Below the pieces are notes generated by a model that did not search any database, had not been told where the DNA came from, and saw only the letters and a program-made list of their open reading frames with translations. The position numbers were made by a program, and so were the translations under genes. Shown piece after piece: positions 44,308 through 57,283 of a stretch of DNA of 64,000 bases. Position 1 is the stretch's first letter. Every line of letters begins with the position of its first letter. This DNA comes from Bretschneidera sinensis (Eukaryota; Streptophyta; Magnoliopsida; Brassicales; Akaniaceae): assembly GCA_023935145.1 (NCBI GenBank), contig CM043700.1:24212001-24276000 (forward strand), in the 5' to 3' direction.

Positions 44308-47300
44308 ATGGAGGCTCCGCAAGGTGGATCCAATAGAGACAAATCCAGTTCATCCTCTTCTCCCACCCCCGTCGTCTCTAATTTCTGGAGAGGTACTTTT
44401 CTTTTGGTATTTTTATCTTCTTGCTATTTGTTGGAATGGTACTTCAGCTAAAAGCATTGTTTAAGCTTCCAGCCTGCGCGATGCACTTTAGATTTCGATG
44501 ATATGGTCTTCAATAAACTTATATAATTAGTGTGCTAATTAACAGTCGCGGTTACCTTGTCTATTTAACGTTATATTGCATTATATTGTTGGGCTTCGTG
44601 CATTTTGTGTTAAATTTCTCAATCGCCTATCAAAACTAAGCTAAATAATTTAGCATATAAAGTAGCAAAATTATTCATCAACTTGCAACCACCTAAAAAT
44701 TCCATTGAAGATGGCCAAACTGAAGTTACTAATTTTTTCCTTACGGCTGGAACTCTGCTTCTTCTAGGAAAAGAAATGGCATACATTGCACATCAAATTT
44801 CTTAAGTATCTAGCTAATTTTGGTGTAGTTTAGTGCTCTCCTTGGATTTTTTTTTTCTTTTTAATTTTCATCAGGAACTCATCAAAGAACAGAAACTAAA
44901 TTTAGATGAAAGTTTATAGCTTATTCTAACACTACAAATTGAATTTGGTTCCTCGTGAGTTCAAATCATGAAGCAGTAGTATTGATGTCCATTTTTATTG
45001 GAGATGATTCAAAATTAGATGCTGTGTGGAAGAACTAGGATCGGTTTGTAGACTATTGTCAGCTTAATTCTTTAAAAAGCATGAGTCCTAATTTTATTAT
45101 TGATATTTTCAAATTTTAATGCCATTGCGTTTATGGGCATGAATGGTTATGAATGTTAGGTTCGGCTAGATTGACTATGATTGCATCACACATATAAAAT
45201 TGAATATTTTCTTACTTTTAGGTGTGGATTCAGGTTCCCACCATGCTTTGTATTTTTTTCTCGCATTTTTTCTTATTTTTCTCCTCTTCTCTTTTTCCTA
45301 ATAATCATCTTTGCAAAAAGTTTGTATTATTGTATGCAAAATTGTTGTGCAAGAAACCATTTCGTTTTGTAAAGCTGCCCTATGTAATATAATTAACATA
45401 TTTCCCTCTGTGCATTATAAATATATGGGATTTTTTTTTCTTAGAATGGCTCATCAATTTATCTTTTCTTCCTTACAGAATTTGATTTGGAGAAGGAAAA
45501 AAGCGTGCTTGATGAGCAAGGGCTTAGGATAGCTGAAAATCAGGAAAACAGCCAGAAAAACCGGCGGAAGCTTGCAGAGAGCACAAGAGGTATTCTGATT
45601 ATATTTGAACAGTAATAAACTTGACACCTTGTCACTGGAGAGAAGAGAGAAAAATTACTCTGTTAGGAAAGTGTAGTGAGGAAGCGTGCTTGGTTGGGCC
45701 TATGTTCTTTCTCTGTTCCTTTCTTTTTAATTTATGCCTTAAATAAACTAAAAGGAAAGCAGATTTCTTTAATTAATGGGTTTTTTGTGGACAGACTTCA
45801 AGAAAGCTTCGCCAGAGGAGAAGTTGAGTTTGTTTAATTCTTTACTAAAAGGATATCAAGAAGAAGTTGATAATCTTACCAAGAGAGCAAAATTTGGAGA
45901 AAATGCTTTTCTTAACATCTACCAAAAACTTTATGAGGCTCCAGATCCTTATCCTACTCTTGCTTCAATTGCTGTAAGCACCGGCTTGTCTTTTGGTGTT
46001 TCATTAGAATATGGTCTTGTTAAATTGTGAATGCTATTGTTTTCACATCAGATGGTAATTAGATTCCGAGCAATTCTCAATCTGTGTTTATCTATTTGAA
46101 TTTCGTGTGCATCTATGTGTTTTATTAAATCCAGGCACATCTACTGTGTGCATTTCTGCAGTTATTGAACTAATACCTGCCTTGCAGGAGCAAGATCTGA
46201 AATTGTCTGAACTGGAATCTGAGAACCGGAAAATGAAAGTTGAGCTTGAGGAATTCAGGGCAGAAGCAACTCACCTGAAAAATCAGCAGGCGACAATAAG
46301 AAGACTTGAAGAACGCAACCGACAGTTAGAGCAACAGGTTAGTGATGTTTGGTCTACTTTAGTCCTATTGTTAGCAGTGGCAAGTGCGTATGGTGGTAAG
46401 ATATAAACTCGAGGAGCATGAGTGGAACTGAAAATGTTACTTTAGGCTCACTTCTAGTTGGTACAAGGATAGAACTTGTTACATAGAACTACAAAGATTG
46501 CGAGTTCATTTAAAGGAGTTGCAATCTATTTCTGAGGATGTGAATGACAATTTTCAATTTTTGAATGTGCATTCAGATGGAGGAAAAAATAAAAGAAGTT
46601 GTGGAGATCAAGCAACGCAGTCTGGCTGAAGAGAACCAGAAAACACTAGAGGTTTTAAAAGAGAGGTATACTTTTCCCCTGGTTGCATGGCGGTTAGATG
46701 CTTCTTCCTTTTCCCCCCTCTTTTCATATTTTTTATTAAGGCTTCCCTCTGGTTATGCATAGGAATATTTCGCAAAGTATTTTTTGTTCTGTATTTTGAA
46801 TTTTGCCATCGTACTGGATATCTTCTTACCATATTGTGTACCCTGATTTGACTTATTTCTTTCATGTAGGGAGCAATCGCTGCAAGATCAGTTACGACAA
46901 GCTAAAGACAGTGTCTCCAATATACAAAAATTACATGAACTTGCACAAAGCCAGTTGTTTGAATTCCGTGCTCAATCAGGTTATATGCTGAATCAGAATG
47001 TCTATTTTATTTCATATATTTGTTATTTGAATGTACTACATATTTAATCATATTTTTTATTTGAATGTACTGCATCTCTAGTTTTCATTATCAGAACAAA
47101 CTCTCTTTTAAGACTTCAAGCCCCTTCCTTCTGTCACTGTTTTTCCCCCTCTTTGAGTTTCTTACTCGTTTCTTAATAATATCAGAGGAAGAAAGGGCAG
47201 CAAAGCAATCAGAGGTCAATATTTTGATGGATGAAGTGGAGCGGGCTCAAACACGACTTTTTAGTCTTGAGAGAGAAAAGGTAAATTCCAAATTGTGTGT

Positions 47301-50300
47301 TTAGATCCAATCCAACTTGACTGTAACGATCATAATATGTGAATCTTTGCCTACATGAATCCCGTTGGTCACAACACGTTCAGCCTTCAGTTATAGTCTG
47401 TCTCTGATGATACATCTGATGCCTGCTAACTTTTGTTATGAAAAAGGATCATTCAGTTTGATAATTTCTTCTCTTGCTAATCCTTGACTATTCCACTTAG
47501 ATGCTATGATCATATAATTAATTACTATCAGGAAACTCCAGGAAACTTCATATTTTATATTTATGGTTGGTTTGGTTGACTTTTGAATGCGGTTTTTCTG
47601 TTTGATTGCCCTTATGCACTACCTGAATTGTAAAGCATAAAGTGGTGTTGAATTAGGTCCTATGTGCAAATATTACCCATCTATAGGAAAAAAATTCACA
47701 CTAAATGTGCTAATATCATATGAGCATGTCTAAGCTCTTAGATGTTCCACTATTTATGCTTTGCTTCTCATACGTGGAATTTTAGTTCTAGTGGCATTAG
47801 TGGTAGAACTTTAGAGTCTGTTGTGAAGATAGATCCTGTGTATTGAATTGTTTATGTAATATGGTTTATAATGATGAAATCTTCATGCGATGAAGAGTTT
47901 ACATATTAAACTTTTGATTTTGTTTCTCGTACTTAAGTGAATCTTTGAAGTTCAAATGTTCTGATTTCTCATCACTTGTTATTGCAGGGACTTTTACGCT
48001 CCCAATTACAATCAGCACATGAAGAGACTGAAAATAAGAAAAGGTGAGGTACTCTGGCACCATTAATTATGCATTCAATTCCAGCTGGACTTTTTTTTTG
48101 GGGGGGGGGGTCTTATGGTAACTATTATTTTCTATGGAAGAAATGACAATAGCAAGTTACTGTACTCAAAATTCCTAAAGATAATGATTTCATGTCTAGT
48201 ACTAGAAGTGTGGAATTATTTTTGAAGAGATTCTGCATAATTGGTGAACCTTGTTATGTTTTTATGGTGACACTTTTTACTACTTATAAGCAGAAAAATA
48301 TCAGAGAAAGGGAGGAAAAAGGGACATATCCCCAAAAAAAAAAATTATAAACAGTGGGGCAGGGGTGGGGCAATGGCACCTTTTCTTTAGTGACAAATAA
48401 GGCATGTCTGTTCTGTAGCAATCACAAATTGACAGATGTGATATAGAGGCATAAGTTATCCTATTGCAGCATTAGTGATTTTAACTAAACAAAGTCTTCT
48501 AAAACTTTTTTTAAGGACACTTTCAATTTGATAGCTCAATGCATAATGTTGCAGTGCAAAATCATTAACAAAAACTTTTGAACCCTTCAGCCAGATCGAA
48601 AGTTCAAGAAGATTCCTCAATTCAGCCCTCTCCCCACCCCACTCAGACAAAAAGAACTTTTTGTGATTCATTAAATTGCCAAGTTACTTTGAACTTTTTC
48701 CAGAATATTCTACCCAGCCTCCACATTATCTTTTAGATGAACAGGTATCGTACAGGGAATCCAAACTTTAAATTTCTTTGGGAGAATATCCCTTGATGTG
48801 ATTGAGGCGGCATTATTTGACCCCAAGGCTTGATTGCCCGTTGATATGATTCTGACTCAAGGTTCTACTTATTTTTTCTCTCCAAAACAATCTACCGATA
48901 GAAGATTGTTCTGGTGTTCATATTAAAATATTTCGTTTGCCATTTAATTTTTCTCCCCCCTATTTTCAGTATACTCATCTCTCTTATTTTCATAGTATTT
49001 TGGGGTTTTGGATTTTGTTTTTGATCTTCTAGTTCATTGTTTGGGTCACAGTGATGTTGATTCAAATAGTATCCTCGAGAATTCTTTGAGCGCCAAAGAG
49101 AAGATTATCTCTGAGCTGAATATGGAACTTCACAATATTGAAACCACCTTATCGAATGAGCGAGAACAACACGTGATTGAGATAAAGAAATTGACTTCAA
49201 TGCTTAATGAAAAGGTACAATACTTTGCTGTTCTGGTGCTTTTCAATGTTGAGTTATAATACTCATCCTGATATGTTTAATCATTTTTCCATTCTTATGG
49301 AAACCTGTTCCTTAGCTGTTTGAGTATATCATATGCTATTTCCTCATGTGATGTTATGGGTTATATAAAGACCTTCATGAACTCTGCTACTGTAATTATA
49401 TCATTGAGTTTCTAGGTGTTGTTTGAAGTACCAATTAGCAGGTTGGCTCTTTAATGCGTTTTAACAATTTTTTTTAATCATTTTCCATCTCATGTTTGCT
49501 CTAGCTATGCTGGGACATAAATTTTGTACGCCAAAACTTTTTAGCGCGATTTTTGCCCTGGAAAGGAAATTTCACTGAGTAGTATAAGGGCTGCTCACAT
49601 AGTAGCATTTTGGTAGATATTGCAGTGCTAGAAGCTTGAAATTAGGTTACAGACAGTTGCTTATTGTCTCTCAAACATTGACTTGCATATGACTTTCGAT
49701 ATGGTGGAGTTTTGGTTGATTTCCACCTGGTTGCATACTATTTAGACAGAATTATTCTCCAAGGGAAAGCTTTCTTTACTGGAATATAGTGGAATGGACA
49801 GGGTTGTGTTTTTTTATAGGAGATGTGAGGAGTTATCGCAATGACTTTATGGTCGTGAAGGATTGGTTTCATAACAATTTTAGGATGGGGTGTGTTCATG
49901 TAAGATATCTATCTTTCTGGTTTTGAAGAAGGAAGTTTGGTGGACCGAACTTAATCTGTGAATTTTTTTGCATTAGCCTGATAGGTAGTGCTTACATGGT
50001 TCTACAGAATCTCAAGGCATTCAAGCATAAAAAAATCTCTATTGATATGGTGGTCAAAACGACAATGATTACATTATGACAAGGACATCGACTTTAAATT
50101 GTTAAAAGTCTTTGCCTATATTTTAGTGCTTCATTTCAGAGCTGCCTTATCTATTGTCTGATAAATTCTTACTATTGTTGGAAGGTCAGAGGTCTACTAG
50201 AGAGTTAATTAAGATTGTTTGACATTTCCTTCTTTCAAATATGTTACTATTAGTGATGAAGAAAAAAAAAATCTTCAGATGCATCAATGATTGGAATCTG

Positions 50301-53300
50301 AGGAAGAATATACATGCATACATATATACATATGTATATACCTCTTATCATTTCTCCATTGTTTGGATTTCTTCCCACCTGACTTTTCATGTCTAATGAT
50401 TGCCTGTTGTTTTTTTTTCCCTTAAACCAGGAAGCTGCTATTAAGGAGATGAAGGAAGAGCTTCAAGCAAGGCCAACAGAAAAATTAGTTGATGATTTGC
50501 GTAAAAAAGTGAAAATTCTGCAGGTAAATTCCTCCCTCCCTATACTCTCTGGTGACTAATCTAGATGTCCCCTTATCAATTTAGTTTCAGCTCTATTAAC
50601 TGTTATTGAAACTTTATGAATGTTCATCGAGTTTTTCTGGATTACATTATTTATAATTTTCAACTCTGAGATATTTGGAAAATTCAAATTATATTAGTTA
50701 CAATGGGTAACTAGTTTCTTGCTAGCTATGTAGTCCTATTCCTGCCAATTGCAGTATTCTGAATGATCATTTGGGTTGAAAGCTTAAAATTTAATCAGAA
50801 TAGAAGAAAAACCTTAAATGGATTAAAGAGTAGTATGAAGTCTTCATATTAGTTTGCATGTTTTCTTGATACTTGATATGTTTTGGAATATTGAATGACT
50901 TGACTTAAGCTATCTCTTTAGCTTTTCATATTTTTACTGCTACTTGACTTGTTAACCTCTTTAAACGGTGAGGTTCAAGGGCATGACTGCTATAGCTATG
51001 ATTTTTCAAATTGTTCGACATGGATGGCTTTATTCTGTATTACTTTTTCCTTAGTGTAGAGACATTGTGCCCCCATCTTAACCTCCTGATTCTTGTAGAT
51101 ATAATGTTTATGCATCTTGCCTGGATGTGCAAGATTCTACATGCATTATTCTCATTTTTACTTTTCCCTCAACAATGTTTGGGTGTATTAGAGCTTAACT
51201 TTATGTTGTTACTCTTATCAAACATTATATTGTTATATATAAAGCAGTGGGTTACATGAATAAGCAGTGTTTAACATTATATTGTTACGTGTATAGGCAG
51301 TGGGTTACAATTCAATTGAGGCTGAGGACTGGGAAGTAGCTGCCAGTGGGGAAGAGATGAGCAAAATGGAGTCTCTTCTTCTAGATAAAAACAGGAAAAT
51401 GGAGCATGAAGTCACACAACTGAAGGTACGAAGTTTCTGCAGTACTTATTTCTTTATCAGCGTTGTCTTTTTCTAGTTTTCTTTCAACAACATGGACATA
51501 TACTCAGATTATTATCTAGGCCTCCAAAAGGAAAAGAAACTTCATGTATATGTATGTCTTATTATTTATGCATATAATACTTATAAAAAGAATAATTTAT
51601 GGATATAATACGCAATCTTTATGTTGGCAACGTGTTATCTTATCATTTATGGATAGGGTACGTAATCTTTATGTTGGCAACATTTAGAAGGTAGTTACAT
51701 ATCAATAAAACATTTAGAAGGTAGTTAAAGAGTAATGCTTTTCATATGTCTTAATATTGTGTATCACAATGCTTCTCATATGTCTTAATATTTTTTATCA
51801 CCATTTTTCTTATGTCTTAATATTGTGAATCACCACCAATTTCAGGTCAAACTTTCTGAGAAAACATCCTTGCTGGAAATGGCTGAAGCTAAGATAGAAG
51901 AACTCACAGCAAAGATTAATGAACAACAGAAATTGATACAGAAGCTGGAAGATGATATTTTGAAGGTTTGGATCAATGGCATTTAGAAATCTCAAATTAC
52001 CATGTGTTCACCAATTTCATTATAATCATTTTATCGTATTTGCTGCTTTAAGTGTTTGCATAGTTCTGAATAGCTATTACAGTTTAGGTATCAATTCATG
52101 GGGTATGATCTTGTTCTTTGATATTATGGCCATTAACTCTGAATGTAAATGTAAGGAATTAATACTTGAATGAATATATAAGATGCAGAAACAAGCACAC
52201 AGAGCACATGTCATGCATGCACATGTGCACATGTAACTTGCATAAATAAAATACTTTATATTCATTTGGATTTCTGTTGGTATGTTTGATATAAGTTAGA
52301 GAACTCCCAAAAATTATTCTTGTAACTTGTTAATTGGTGCTACCTTTGTAAGGATGAGGACGAATCCGTTTCCCATCTTTTGTTGTGTTGCTCTTGGACT
52401 AGGCAGTTGTAGGAAATGGCCTATGCGGTCTTGGGGTTGAGTTGTCTGGTGGCAAGCTCTGTTAGGGGGGAGATCTGTGTGTGGAAAAGGGTGGCTCCGA
52501 AGAGTTGTGGAAAGCTTGTGGTTTAATTCCTCTACTTTTTTTGGAGTGTTTGGTCGGAGAGAAATAAAAGGGCTTTTGATGGGGTGGAAAAGCCGATAAG
52601 TGTGATTAAAGATAGTTAGCTTCACACCCTTAATTTTTGGTTTATAGGTCATCCCTAGGTGAATGAGGATGAGCTTTTAGACTTTATAGATTTTTTTGTC
52701 GTGTCAATGATTTTGTATATTGGGTTTGCATCCCCTTGGTGCGCTTTTGAATACATTTAACTTATAAAAAAAACAGTAGATGTCCCATACAGAAGCCTCT
52801 TTATCTTAATCTTTCTTCTTTTGATGCAGGGTTATACTTCCAAAGATCGAAAAGGCACTCTATTCGATGAGTGGGATTTTTCAGAGGCAGGGGGAACTGA
52901 GCAGTCTGAGGTACCTATCTTTTGTTTGCTACTCTGCATTTCTTGGTCATCAAGTTCATGCTCCATATGTAGTATGTACCAAGAACAATGGTGCATTGTA
53001 CTTGAACTAGAAATTATTAATCAAGCAGGTTGTGGTTCTGGATATGTGCTTCAAACTTCAAAGTTGCAATATGAAATGCAGGCAAGGGTTTATGGATGCA
53101 TTGCCATGAGTATTTAACTAATTTTAGAAGAAGAGAAGGAAAATTAAAAACGTAGAGAATGAATGTAGTTCTGAAAAGTAATATAGAGTAGGATTTGGAG
53201 TCCATTTTCCAAAAAAAATTCAGTGATGATATTTGTGACTGCTGTATTAGCTTGAAGGCATTAATTACATTTTTTAGGGGAAGGAAAGGAAATGAAGAAA

Positions 53301-56300
53301 AGAGCTTGCAAGGATGCTAGCAAAATGATAATACCTTTTTAATTGCTTATTGAAGAATTTACATGTTCATTTCTCCTGAATGGTCTTCCTGCAGTGACAT
53401 GCGTGCGTTTGGCTGGAGGACTTTTGGAAAGAACATTTTTAAGTGCTACTTCGTAAAAACAATTGTGTTTGGTAAATACATAAGTTGTCATTTCATTAAA
53501 AGGACACATATCATACACATACACACATGTATAAATGAACAGAAATACAATATGTACATATACAAGCATATATGCAATTTTACACACAACATATAATATT
53601 AGAAGTTGTAAAATCTGACCCGACCCAAAAACCAGAGCCAACACGGTCCAGAACCGCCCCGAAAAAATATGACCCGAACCCGACCCAACCCAACCCTAAC
53701 TCGAGTGACCCGAAATCCAAAATGACCAGATTCAAAACAACCCGACCAAAATGACTTGAAAATATATATTTTTTATAAAAAAAAATTTAATTCTAAAACT
53801 AGGATAATAGTTAATTTACTAGTTGTCAAATAAAATAAATTATATAACAATTAATTAATTATTGATTTACATGTGTTGATATGTATGGTTCAACATTCTA
53901 TTAATATGAGTAATCTCATTAATTTCAAATAAAAAATTGAGACAAATAGTAAATTTTGATTTATTTTTCAAGTCGCAATAAAATTTTATTTTTAATTGTC
54001 TTGAAAAAATATAATGGAATGAAGTGATTATATGAAATTTAATCTCTAAAATTTGGTATAAGACGTTACCAGTGAGAATAATTTTGTGGACCAATTATCT
54101 GAGATCATTTAAAATTGAATTTTGGGACTAAGAATCATAACATTGCATATTGCATTAAAAATTAAATATATTATTTAAAAAATTAAGTATTGATTTATTA
54201 TTAATTAATTTTCACATATTTGACAACGTAACTCATTTAGTTCTATTATATGCAAATAAAATATTTTTTTAATTAAGCATAAATTTCTATTTTGTTGACT
54301 TGACCTGACATGACTCAAGACCTGATACGACTCGACATGACTGACCCGACCCCGACCCGTCCCGACCCGTCCCGACCCGTTTGCGTCCTCTATATAATAT
54401 ACATAGTTAAATATCTGATATATATATAAAAAAAATATATACATATGTATATACAAAAAATAGTGAATTGAAGTAAAAATAAAGTAAATATTTGTAATAT
54501 TTTTTATATTTTATGTGGAGTATGCTGATGAGGTTTAAAAGGTACCTTAGAGGTACTTTTGCTGGATGAACTTTTAACCATTTAATTTGGTCCACCAAAC
54601 ACTCTTAAAAGTTTAAATGGCCTTTAAGTATCAAACAAGTCCATTTGGACTGCACACCAAATATATCCATTGTTTTCCTGTTAGGAGAACATGGGGAACT
54701 CTATTCAGAGGCATACTTGGAGTTGGTGTTAAAAAGTGTCTCTAATTGGTGATGTTGATCCTTTTGGCATTTTGATCGTTGCAATCATCTATACAACTAC
54801 ATTAATATAGAAGAGTGGAGATGAATGGTAACAAGTAGCACTATCCATGTTGACACATAAGCGAAGAAAAAGGAAAAAAGAAAAGAAAAGGAGAGAGTAG
54901 GTGGTGATGCGAGAGGGAGAGGGAGATGGTGAGAAGGATGGAAAAATTTATTTATTGATTTATTTCCTTTTTCATTTTGGATTATTTTTATTTTATTTTC
55001 CCATTTATCATTTTTTGTTGCAATTTTACTTTTTTTAAAAATGACATCTGGTCAAAATCGGATCTCTACAATATGTATGCATTTTTGGAATTTGAGTAAA
55101 AGAAGGCATATTAAATTGGGTGATTGTTTAGTACTTTCTTTGATACTTTTCTATGAACAACTGGTTTGGTTTCATTACTTTTATTCCTTGAAAACTTTAT
55201 CAATTGAGGCTTTTGTTAATTGAATTGGACATTATGAAATGCAGGATATTTTATCATATTGTATATTGCTTTGTATTTTTACAAACAAAATTTTTATCAT
55301 AAATATTTGATTTAAGTAATTTTCATAATTTCTTGAGACCATACCTGCAGTGTAGCGCAGGCTCATCACTAATAAATCATGATTTCTAGTAATTGTGTAG
55401 AGGAACATTATTTTATAATTTGACTACAAGTATGTTTTATGTGTGGCGTTCTATTGAGCGAACTCATTTTGTAATACACCATGAATTTGTCTGTCGTCTC
55501 TTATTCATATGGTGCATCTCTTCTATCAGAATACAGATCAAAAGCATGTTTCCTCAGATCAAGACCAAAGCTCAATGCTGAAAGTGATCTGCAATCAGCG
55601 TGATCGATTTAGGGCACGTTTGCGAGAGACAGAAGAGGTGTGCTATTTATACTTTTGCAGATACTCACTTTCTTTTTTTCTTTTTTAAATTGGATGTAAC
55701 CACAGTTTAACATATTCAATTTGTTAGATTATGGTTCCTTGATGTGACTTCGCTGAATTTTCCTAATGTTTTAGGAAATAAGGCAGTTAATGGAGAAGAT
55801 AAGTTTGCTAACAGTGGAACTGGAAAGAACCAAAGCTGACAATGTGAAACTTTATGGAAAGATCCGTTATGTCCAAGATTACAATCTTGAGAAAGTAGTT
55901 TCTAGAGGATCAAAGAAGGTATCCTTTTTTAAGTATCTATCTTTATTTACATTTTATGCCTCTAGTCTTCAAGATTAATTTTTCTGTCATTTGGTCTTTT
56001 TCAGCATGCGGAGGATTTAGAAAGTGGTTTTAACTCGGACGTTGAATCTAAGTACAAGAAGATTTATGAGGACGATATCAATCCTTTTGCAGCATTCTCA
56101 AAAAAGGTTGTTAAACTTCAGCTTCTTTGCTGAATTTGTAATCCCTCTCACATTCACATGTTCACACGGTATTTAAGCATGGTGTTTTGTCCATTAGAGT
56201 GTTGCAACCGAAGAGAGGAGGCACACAGTTGAATGTATTTGCAGAGAATTTCTTGCATGAGGCTTTGTGTTGCTTGATCTTGTGAAATTTTCTTCTCATT

Positions 56301-57283
56301 GTTTATTAAGAATGGGTGTTTAGCTTTTCTATCTTTCACAGATGGCAATGATTTGTGTCATCATATATTTAATGGATGAAACTGGAATCTTTAAATTTAT
56401 TGTTAAATTAAAACTCAACTACCTTAGATTGATCTATAGATATTGTATGTGGAACTGTGACTCTGCTTCCAAATTAATAGTGGCTGCCTAATGTAGTGAA
56501 AGAATATTACAACTGTAGTTAAGAGAAGTAGCGAATTACACCTGTTTTTTATTTAACACATGGGATATTTATTTTGAAGAGTTCTAGTTAGCATTGCATC
56601 CATTTGTGTTATTTGATGTCATACTTTTTATATGATATCATGCATTAACCATATCTATTTGTTTCAAATTAGGAAAAGGATCAAAGGTACAAGGAGTTGG
56701 GTTTCAGAGATCGAATTACACTTAGCAGTGGGCGCTTCCTTCTTGGCAACAAGTATATGATTTTATTTTCTCTATTCAAATTGCACAGAATGTCCTGGTT
56801 ATCTTTTTTTTTTTTGTATACACATGCGCGCCAAATCCATCGTTATTTTTAATTATTGCATAAGATTACAATAGCATTTAAACGATGCATACCATAATCA
56901 CCCTTATTTTCTTCTTCCATGTTTTTTTAATGCAGTAGATTAGCTCATTTTAATTTTATGTCTCTTTGCGATGTTTATCTTTCTTGTAATTCTCTATTTA
57001 TTTCTGTGTAGTACTTTGTTGATAACAGTAACTAATTACTACTGTAGGTATGCTCGTACTTTTGCATTTTTCTACACCATTGGGTTGCATATTCTAGTCT
57101 TTACCTGTCTCTACCGAATGTCAGCTCTGAGCTATCTCAGGTAATCATTTTATCTTACTTTTTATTGATTTGATTGGTTACTTTTCCTTCTTTCTCCCTG
57201 TTCGACTCAATGTGTTCTATTCTGGCAGAAATGGCCCAGACGAAAACCTCATCGGAGAGAAGAATCTCCCGCATGCCCTTTAG
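44308..57283 (+). CDS. CASP: Golgin CASP, complete, 19 exons, C-terminal membrane anchor
   Basis: CASP is a coiled-coil golgin anchored in Golgi rims by a C-terminal transmembrane segment, and in plants helps hold Golgi bodies to the ER. Exons: 44308-44392, 45479-45589, 45795-45973, 46188-46337, 46577-46665, 46870-46979, 47186-47280, 47988-48043, 49052-49214, 50431-50523, 51297-51425, 51846-51965, 52830-52910, 55530-55637, 55775-55918, 56005-56106, 56673-56752, 57048-57140, 57229-57283. All are GT-AG and in frame: 2043 nt, or 680 residues plus TAG (Arabidopsis ~689). Diagnostic stretches are NFWREFDLEKEK, EEKLSLFNSLLKGYQEEVDNLTKRAKFGENAFL, IRYVQDYN, YEDDINPFAAFSKKEKDQRYKEL (in parts), and near residues 635-655 FAFFYTIGLHILVFTCLY. 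Residues ~60-560 are heptad-rich coiled coil. No breaks seen. Confidence 0.95.
48088..48110 (+). repeat. Poly(T)-poly(G) tract in CASP intron 8
   Basis: A run of T followed directly by a run of about ten G. Low complexity; its length could be affected by sequencing error. Confidence 0.7.
51734..51834 (+). repeat. Three-copy ~34-bp tandem repeat just before CASP exon 12
   Basis: Units at 51734 and 51768 start AATGCTT.TCATATGTCTTA, and a third diverged unit follows. Each ends TATCAC or AATCAC. The array ends only about 10 nt before the exon 12 acceptor AG (51844-51845), so it forms the likely branch-point and polypyrimidine region of intron 11. Confidence 0.8.
52322..52773 (+). mobile_element. 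5'-truncated LINE fragment (CASP intron 12)
   Basis: It starts in the zinc-binding region of ORF2 (NWCYLCKDEDESVSHLLLCC), runs through stops and a frameshift to a 3' end with GCATCCCCTTGGTGCGC and the tail AACTTATAAAAAAAAC. Related to the main LINE family here but more diverged. No flanking direct repeat found. Confidence 0.85.
53605..54385. repeat. GACCCG-rich MITE-like region (CASP intron 13)
   Basis: Left arm at 53610-53760 (CTGACCCGACCCAAAAACC, GACCCGAACCCGACCC) and right arm at 54300-54382 (GACCCGACCCCGACCCG, then CCCGACCCGT twice) are separated by very AT-rich DNA. The arms are in the same sense, not inverted, so the structure is unclear. Confidence 0.45.

Noticed and set aside
43971..44336. 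121-codon open frame ending just inside CASP exon 1
   Set aside because: It is in a different frame from CASP and covers its probable 5' UTR; no family resemblance.
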